Source of the DNA: Prevotella sp. HUN102
GTDB lineage: Bacteria; Bacteroidota; Bacteroidia; Bacteroidales; Bacteroidaceae
Assembly: GCF_000688375.1 (NCBI RefSeq)
Contig: NZ_JIAF01000001.1
Location: 62,001 to 126,000, forward strand
DNA length: 64,000 nt
Direction of reading: 5' to 3'
This document shows, piece after piece, positions 58,665-64,000 of this stretch. Made by a program: the position numbers and the translations under genes. The notes under the pieces are model-generated. The model was not told the origin of the DNA, ran no database searches, and saw only the letters and a list, made by a program, of their open reading frames with translations. Position 1 is the first letter of the stretch; each line of letters opens with the position of its first letter.

Positions 58665-60864
58665 AACTTTAATCGCCCTTGTGGGTCTGGCAGGCCTGAT
58701 GGGGCTTGCTGGTCCTACAAAGACTATGGCACAGAAATCATTTACCTTAGAAGATCTGAATTATGGTGGCACTAATTATCACAATATGCGGCCGGAATCG
58801 CGCTATACTGCGTGGTGGGGCGACGAGCTTGTTCGGTTGGAACAAGACTATTGTGCCAGAGTGAACACAACAAACGGCAGGGAGGAAAAGCTCTTTAAAC
58901 TTTCTGATGTGAATACTTGGGCAGGTCTCACAGCGTCAGAAGAGCAGGTTCGACATCTTTACAATGCACGCTTTCCTTATGCTGACAAGCCTTTGGTACT
59001 CTTAATGAATGGCAAGGAAAACCTGCTTGTAAATTTCAAGACGAAGAAACTTGAAAAACGTTGGAACAGAATCCAAGGAGCACAGGCGAGAGAGTGGAAT
59101 CAAACTTCGGGCGCAACTGCCTATGTTTCCAACGATCAGTTGTATGTGTCTGATGCAAAGGGAAATGTAAAACAGCTTTCAACCGACGGTTCACGCAGTA
59201 TCGTGTATGGTCAGAGCGTTCATCGCGATGAATTTGGCATCAATGGCGGCTTGTATTGGAGTCCTTCGGGCGAGCGTCTCGCATTTTACAGAATGGATCA
59301 GAGCATGGTTACAGACTTTCCTTTGATGACCGTACAGGAAGTTGATTGGAGTCCGAAAGCAGGAGAGTCGCGTATGGCAACACCTGAGCCTGTTAAATAT
59401 CCTATGGCGGGCGAAACATCGCATAAAGTAACCGTAGGTGTTTATGATTTGAGCACTCAAAAGACAGTATATCTTGAGGCAGGCGACCCCACTGACCGTT
59501 ATTTTACCAACATTGCGTGGAGTCCCGACAACAAGACTGTTTATATGTTTGAGCTGAATCGCGACCAAAACGATTGCCGATTGGTTTCCTATGATGCCGT
59601 AACGGGTAAGAAAATAGCCGAATTGTATCGTGAAACCGACAGCAAATACGTTGAGCCATCGCATCCGATTATGTTCTTGCCTTGGAACAACGACCAGTTC
59701 ATTATGCAGAGCCAGAAGGACGGTTACAATCATCTTTACCTATATAATAAGGACGGAAAGATGATAAAGCAGCTTACAAACGGAAACTGGGTAGTGATGG
59801 AAGTGCTCGGATTCAATGAAAAGCAGAAGAGCATCATCTATGCTTCCAACGAATGTTCGCCGATTCAGCGCAACACTTGGAGCGTGAATGTCGCAACAGG
59901 AAAGCGCATTTTGCTTGATAATGGCAAGGGATATCATCACGCCGTACTGAGCAATGGCGGCAAGAACCTGATAGATAACTACTCCGAACCGGATGTTCCA
60001 AAGAAGATAGACTTTATCAATGTGTCGGCTAAGCCATCACGCTATAACTGGCTCACGGCTTCGAACCCTTGGGAAGGCTATAATGTACCTGAATATACAA
60101 GTGGAACATTGAAAGCAGACGACGGAACTACTGATTTGTACTATCGAATGGTAAAGCCAATCGGCTTTGATCCAAACAAGAAGTACCCGACTGTCGTATA
60201 TGTATATGGTGGTCCTCACGCATACAATGTTGATGCCAGTTGGCATTACGGTTCACGTGCTTGGGAAACCTATATGGCGCAGAAGGGCTATTTGCTTTTC
60301 ATTCTCGACAACCGTGGTAGTGAGAATCGTGGAAAAGCCTTTGAACAGGCTACATTCCGTCAGTTAGGTCAGGTAGAAATGCGAGACCAAATCACAGGTG
60401 TAAACTATCTGATGTCGCTGCCTTATGTCGATCAGGACAGAATCGGGGTTCACGGCTGGTCGTTCGGTGGTTTTATGACCATCTCTTTAATGACAAACTA
60501 TCCTGATATTTTCAAGGTTGGCGTGGCAGGTGGTCCTGTTATTGACTGGAAATGGTATGAAGCAATGTATGGCGAACGCTATATGGACACACCACAGACA
60601 AATCCTGAAGGCTATGCAAAGACCTCATTGCTTGCAAAAGCAAAGGATTTGAAGGGAAAACTTCAGATAATCACAGGTTTGAACGACCCCGTTGTGTTGC
60701 CACAGCATTGCTATTCGTTCCTCAAGGCTTGCATCGGAGTAGGCACACAGCCCGACTTCTTTGTCTATCCGGGCGAACCTCATAATATGCGTGGCCATCA
60801 GAGCGTACACTTGCACGAGAGAATCACGCAGTATTTTGAGGATTATCTGAAGCCTCTCCATTAA
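58654..60864 (+). CDS. S9-family peptidase, dipeptidyl peptidase 4-like
   Basis: A 736-residue secreted peptidase from the ATG at 58654 (MKTKTLIALVGLAGLMGLAG), with a signal peptide ending near TMAQ. An eight-bladed DPP4 N-terminal propeller (about 60-480) contains VHRDEFGINGGLYWSPSGER. The hydrolase domain has YVYGGPHAYNVDASW, the nucleophile GWSFGGF, Asp in GLNDPVVLPQH and His in GEPHNMRG. It cleaves Xaa-Pro dipeptides in the periplasm and complements the DPP5-like enzyme at 13 kb. The frame continues upstream inside the methyltransferase, but the signal peptide sets this start. Confidence 0.93.
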   Translation: MKTKTLIALVGLAGLMGLAGPTKTMAQKSFTLEDLNYGGTNYHNMRPESRYTAWWGDELVRLEQDYCARVNTTNGREEKLFKLSDVNTWAGLTASEEQVRHLYNARFPYADKPLVLLMNGKENLLVNFKTKKLEKRWNRIQGAQAREWNQTSGATAYVSNDQLYVSDAKGNVKQLSTDGSRSIVYGQSVHRDEFGINGGLYWSPSGERLAFYRMDQSMVTDFPLMTVQEVDWSPKAGESRMATPEPVKYPMAGETSHKVTVGVYDLSTQKTVYLEAGDPTDRYFTNIAWSPDNKTVYMFELNRDQNDCRLVSYDAVTGKKIAELYRETDSKYVEPSHPIMFLPWNNDQFIMQSQKDGYNHLYLYNKDGKMIKQLTNGNWVVMEVLGFNEKQKSIIYASNECSPIQRNTWSVNVATGKRILLDNGKGYHHAVLSNGGKNLIDNYSEPDVPKKIDFINVSAKPSRYNWLTASNPWEGYNVPEYTSGTLKADDGTTDLYYRMVKPIGFDPNKKYPTVVYVYGGPHAYNVDASWHYGSRAWETYMAQKGYLLFILDNRGSENRGKAFEQATFRQLGQVEMRDQITGVNYLMSLPYVDQDRIGVHGWSFGGFMTISLMTNYPDIFKVGVAGGPVIDWKWYEAMYGERYMDTPQTNPEGYAKTSLLAKAKDLKGKLQIITGLNDPVVLPQHCYSFLKACIGVGTQPDFFVYPGEPHNMRGHQSVHLHERITQYFEDYLKPLH

Positions 60865-60978
60865 GATTTCCTCAAAATCGGAATGGAGAATGCTTACTGA
60901 AAATATCAAGGTGGCATATTAAAATCCATCAATACTCATTAATTATATAATCAGCAAAAACAGTATTCCGAGTGGAAA

Positions 60979-60996
60979 CCCCTCCTTCGGGAGGGG
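60979..60996 (+). promoter_or_regulatory. CCCCTCC-TTCG-GGAGGGG hairpin 18 nt upstream of purD
   Basis: A perfect 7-bp GC-rich stem with the very stable TTCG tetraloop lies just before the purD start. It may set the 5' end of the purD message or influence its translation. No purine riboswitch pattern is visible. Confidence 0.5.
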
Positions 60997-61014
60997 AACT
61001 GGTAAGACTATAAG

Positions 61015-62283
61015 ATGAAAATACTACTCTTAGGAAGTGGCGGCCGCGAGCACGCCTTGGCTTGGAAGATAGCCCAGAGCAGCAAGTGTGAGAAACTGTT
61101 CATCGCTCCCGGAAATGCAGGCACGGCAAACTGCGGCGAGAACGTAGCCGTCGGTGTGAACGAGTTCGACAAACTCAAGGATTTCACGGCCGAGAATAAG
61201 ATTGATATGGTCGTTGTCGGACCGGAAGATCCATTGGTAAACGGTATCTACGATACTTTCAAGAACGATGCACGCACGGCAAACGTTCCTGTCATCGGTC
61301 CGTCAAAGGCAGGTGCAGTGCTCGAAGGTAGCAAGGACTTTGCAAAGGCTTTTATGCAGCGTCATAATATTCCGACGGCTGCGTATGGCACTTTCGATGG
61401 CACAATGATTGAGGAGGGATTGAAATTTCTCGAAACATTGCAGGCACCCTACGTATTGAAGGCCGACGGTCTTTGTGCAGGCAAGGGCGTTCTTATCCTT
61501 CCTACGCTCGATGAGGCCAAGAAGGAGTTCAGGGAAATGCTCGGTGGAATGTTCGGCAACGCATCGGCAAAGGTCGTTGTCGAGGAGTTTCTCAGTGGTA
61601 TAGAATGCTCCGTGTTCGTATTGACCGACGGTAAGAACTACAAGATACTTCCCGAAGCAAAAGACTACAAGCGCATCGGCGAGCACGACACGGGTTTGAA
61701 CACCGGTGGTATGGGCAGCGTGAGTCCGGTTCCATTTGCTACCAAGGAATGGATGCAGAAAGTAGACCGGAAAATCATTCGCCCAACCGTAGAAGGGCTG
61801 GCAAAGGAAAACATTGATTACAAGGGGTTTATCTTCTTCGGGCTTATCAACGTGGACGGAGAGCCAATGGTAATAGAATATAATTGCCGTATGGGCGACC
61901 CTGAAACGGAGAGCGTGATGCTGAGGCTGAAGAGCGACATAGTAGATCTCTTTGAAGGGGTGGCAAACTGCGACCTTGACAAGCGTCAGATTGAATTTGA
62001 CGAACGTGCGGCAGTCTGCGTAATGCTTGTCAGCGGCGGCTATCCTGAATCTTACGCAAAGGGTTATCCTATCACAAGTATCAACGATGTGGAAGGCTCT
62101 GTTGTGTTCCATAGCGGCACGGCGATGAAGGACGGCGAAATTGTTACCAACGGAGGACGTGTCATTGCTGTGTCTTCCTACGGCAAGGACAAGGAAGAGG
62201 CTCTTCGCAAGAGTTTTACCGAAGCCGAGAAGATTGTTTATAAGGATAAATATTTCAGAAGAGATATTGGTCAGGACTTGTAG
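61015..62283 (+). CDS. purD: Phosphoribosylamine-glycine ligase
   Basis: A 422-residue GAR synthetase of purine synthesis. It has [17 protein letters not shown] at the N-terminus, [13 protein letters not shown], an ATP-grasp domain ([50 protein letters not shown]) and [20 protein letters not shown] with metal ligands. Full length and complete. It stands 150 nt after the DPP4-like gene. Confidence 0.98.
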   Translation: MKILLLGSGGREHALAWKIAQSSKCEKLFIAPGNAGTANCGENVAVGVNEFDKLKDFTAENKIDMVVVGPEDPLVNGIYDTFKNDARTANVPVIGPSKAGAVLEGSKDFAKAFMQRHNIPTAAYGTFDGTMIEEGLKFLETLQAPYVLKADGLCAGKGVLILPTLDEAKKEFREMLGGMFGNASAKVVVEEFLSGIECSVFVLTDGKNYKILPEAKDYKRIGEHDTGLNTGGMGSVSPVPFATKEWMQKVDRKIIRPTVEGLAKENIDYKGFIFFGLINVDGEPMVIEYNCRMGDPETESVMLRLKSDIVDLFEGVANCDLDKRQIEFDERAAVCVMLVSGGYPESYAKGYPITSINDVEGSVVFHSGTAMKDGEIVTNGGRVIAVSSYGKDKEEALRKSFTEAEKIVYKDKYFRRDIGQDL

Positions 62284-62385
62284 ACAGACAGTGTTTCTGT
62301 CAGGATTCTGATATATCTCCTAACTCTATAAAGCCCATCTGGTTTGCTTTTCAAATTATGAAAAGCAAACTTAGGGCTGAATATT

Positions 62386-63330
62386 ATGCAAAGAAAACGA
62401 CTACAAAACAGAATATCAGAAAGCCGATGGTTGCTCGCTTTTGTTGCGCCGGTGGCAATTTCGGTATGGATATTGGTTTCATTCTTCGACCATTCAGCCA
62501 TACCTCCAATGATTTGTTTGCTGTTCTCCACCTACCTGATGCTGGAGTTGAACAATGCCAACGCACTCATTCGCATTTACAGTCGAATGGTTTCGTGCAC
62601 CTTCCTCGTCTTAACCACGATGGCCACCTTTCAGTTCACGTCCATTCGTTCGGCAATCGTAGTCTTGTGTTCGGTAGGGTTCTACACTTGTGCGTTTCGT
62701 TGTTATCAGGACACACGTTCGCAGGGATGGATTTTCTATGCTTTCCTCTGTCTGGGACTCAGCAGTATTGTGTGGATACAGACGCTTTTCTTTGTTCCGC
62801 TCCTGTGGATTCTCATTGCAACAAACCTCTTGGCAATGTCGCCGAAGAGCTTTGTCTCCTCCCTTTTCGGGCTTATATTTCCTTACTTCTTTTTCGTCGG
62901 CTACTGTTTGGCAACCAACAACATAGCTGAATTGGCAAACCATTTCACGGAAATAGCAAATTTTGGTTCATTATTGGATTACCAGAATTTGTCGCTCAAT
63001 CAGATTCTTTCTTTTGCTTTGGTGCTCCTTTGTGCAGCCATCGGAACCATTCACTGCATTCTTCAGAAACGAAGCGACAGCATTCGCACACGTTTGCTCT
63101 ACGGTTTCTTTATTACTGTGAACACGGCAGCCATCATCTTCATTTGCCTGCAGCCACAACACTTTGATACCCTGTTGAGTATCATCGTGGTTTCCACCTC
63201 GCCGCTCATCGGACACTTCTTTGCGCTTACTCATTCTAAACTTTCTGATTTCACGTTCAAGTCGCTCGTGTTCATCACGCTTGCGCTCTTGCTTTTCAAT
63301 CTATGGACGTTATTATCCAATTTCTTATAG
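62386..63330 (+). CDS. Hypothetical polytopic membrane protein
   Basis: A 314-residue protein with about nine hydrophobic segments (first LLAFVAPVAISVWILVSFF). Features are MLELNNANALIRIYSRMVSC, a short polar loop FRCYQDTRSQGW, and FTEIANFGSLLDY. It looks like one of the Bacteroidetes-specific polytopic families of unknown function. It starts 102 nt after purD and overlaps the YqaA-family gene by 28 nt, so the two are read together. Confidence 0.78.
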   Translation: MQRKRLQNRISESRWLLAFVAPVAISVWILVSFFDHSAIPPMICLLFSTYLMLELNNANALIRIYSRMVSCTFLVLTTMATFQFTSIRSAIVVLCSVGFYTCAFRCYQDTRSQGWIFYAFLCLGLSSIVWIQTLFFVPLLWILIATNLLAMSPKSFVSSLFGLIFPYFFFVGYCLATNNIAELANHFTEIANFGSLLDYQNLSLNQILSFALVLLCAAIGTIHCILQKRSDSIRTRLLYGFFITVNTAAIIFICLQPQHFDTLLSIIVVSTSPLIGHFFALTHSKLSDFTFKSLVFITLALLLFNLWTLLSNFL

Positions 63331-63755
63331 ATTACGGCTATTGGGGTATGCTCATAGCGGCATTTCTGGCAGGAAGTTTCATTCCTTTCAGCAGCGAAGC
63401 CGTGATGTTGGGCCTGCTTGCAACAGGTCTCGACCCTATAACGCTCGTGGTTTATGGCAGCATTGGCAATATATTTGGCTCAATGTTCAACTATTGGGTT
63501 GGCAGAATGGGCAATCTCGAATGGATAGAAAAGTATCTCCACGTAAAGAAATCATCATTGGGCAAAGCCCAACGCTTTATGGCAGGTCGCGGTGCTTGGA
63601 TGGGCATCTTTGCCTTTCTTCCTCTTTTGGGCAGTGCCATTACCATAGTGTTAGGTCTCATCCGTGCCAATATGCTCATCAGTTTAATCAGTGTTTCATT
63701 AGGCAAGATTGCCCGTTATGCAATTTTGATTTGGAGTGCTGCGCTGGTAATGTAA
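63303..63755 (+). CDS. YqaA-family (VTT domain) membrane protein
   Basis: A 150-residue membrane protein of the SNARE-associated/DedA-related VTT family, YqaA type. It opens with FLIDYGYWGMLIAAFLAGSF and shows the hallmark PFSSEAVMLGLL and GSIGNIFGSMFNYWVGRMG followed by FLPLLGSAITIVLGLIR. DedA relatives are lipid transport or membrane-homeostasis proteins; YqaA itself is uncharacterised. It overlaps the preceding gene by 28 nt. Confidence 0.9.
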   Translation: MDVIIQFLIDYGYWGMLIAAFLAGSFIPFSSEAVMLGLLATGLDPITLVVYGSIGNIFGSMFNYWVGRMGNLEWIEKYLHVKKSSLGKAQRFMAGRGAWMGIFAFLPLLGSAITIVLGLIRANMLISLISVSLGKIARYAILIWSAALVM

Positions 63756-63968
63756 TCAATCCGGTTCAGACTGCGCAATATTCTTGCTTTGTGCAGAGGA
63801 TATCTGCAAGGTTTCGGAAAGCAATCTGATTGACTGGTTGTTTTTATCCGAATTAGGGATAAGAAAACAAAAGCATACAAGGAAACCTATTGGCAAATAG
63901 ATTTTCTTTGATTTCGCTGTTTCCGTCTTATTAACTCCTTTTTCTTTTGGATAAATGTGCCCATATAC

Positions 63969-64000
63969 TTGTAAACTTGTTCACTTGCAGCCTTGTTCTT
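63969..64000. repeat. Inverted octamer array, cut by the window end
   Basis: TTGTAAAC, TTGTTCAC, TTGCAGCC and TTGTTCTT continue the complementary octamer type. The array runs off the window. Confidence 0.65.

Noticed and set aside
60865-61014. Purine riboswitch upstream of purD
   Set aside because: No conserved three-stem purine aptamer pattern is visible; only one short TTCG-loop hairpin is present.

Overview
The window looks like a Prevotella-type member of the Bacteroidales (Bacteroidota). The evidence is the gene content (DUF4301 protein, HU/SPOR protein, DPP4- and DPP5-like peptidases, Bacteroidetes lipoproteins, an OprO/P-type porin), the near absence of Shine-Dalgarno sequences, and many promoters of the Bacteroidetes type (-7 box TAnnTTTG, usually reading TATCTTTG, TACCTTTG or TACTTTTG). 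No rRNA, tRNA or CRISPR array was found.

Region 1 (1-about 7860) is the right-hand part of an AT-rich integrative and mobilizable element. All genes are on the minus strand: XRE regulator (cut by the window edge), a membrane protein, a MobA/BmgA-type relaxase, MobC, a degenerate CHC2/Toprim primase, a VapE-type ATPase, an excisionase-like HTH protein, a membrane protein, a tyrosine recombinase and a zinc-finger/HTH protein. A nested inverted repeat before mobC is a candidate oriT, and an iteron-like set of TTGTAGTAA motifs lies between the primase and vapE. The element ends next to the terminator of dnaK.

Region 2 (7.9-19 kb) holds dnaK, then a 1.5-kb gene-free stretch with repeats, then the minus-strand cluster pyrG-yidC-DPP5-like peptidase-MFS transporter. 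Region 3 (19.38-22.34 kb) is an AT-rich restriction-modification island: an m5C methyltransferase, a D12-class m6A methyltransferase and an HNH endonuclease that is split by a frameshift. Two methyltransferases of different base type with one HNH nuclease suggest a type IIS-like system with an asymmetric site.

Region 4 (22.7-41 kb) contains a RelA-type (p)ppGpp synthetase with a degenerate hydrolase site, a DUF4301 protein, small lipoproteins, a predicted 90-nt small RNA (27.9 kb), manC, a porin, a YidE/AspT-type transporter, rfbC, an HU-TM-SPOR protein paired with a zinc-ribbon/FHA protein, a MaoC hydratase, a YgiN-like monooxygenase, a membrane-anchored HAD phosphatase and a rubrerythrin with rubredoxin domains at both ends. 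Region 5 (41-50.4 kb) has pabB-pabC, ridA, a minus-strand dTDP-3-amino-sugar cluster (rfbB, FdtA-like, FemAB-like acyltransferase, FdtB-like), a phosphoesterase, a cytidylate-kinase-like protein and a MATE pump. Region 6 (50.8-63.8 kb) is mostly plus strand: subtilase, xseA-xseB, ilvE, cysE, a THUMP rRNA methyltransferase overlapping a DPP4-like peptidase, purD, a membrane protein and a YqaA-family protein.

The most unusual signal is not a gene. The intergenic spaces carry two dispersed repeat families. One (six loci) has a conserved left flank followed by alternating, hairpin-forming TGCAATCTTCGC modules, sometimes with a conserved right flank. The other consists of degenerate arrays with a strict 8-bp period (GTnnACAA), at least twice arranged as facing inverted arrays around a related core. 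A third array, with a 7-bp period (GGGAGAT), lies just upstream of the HAD gene.
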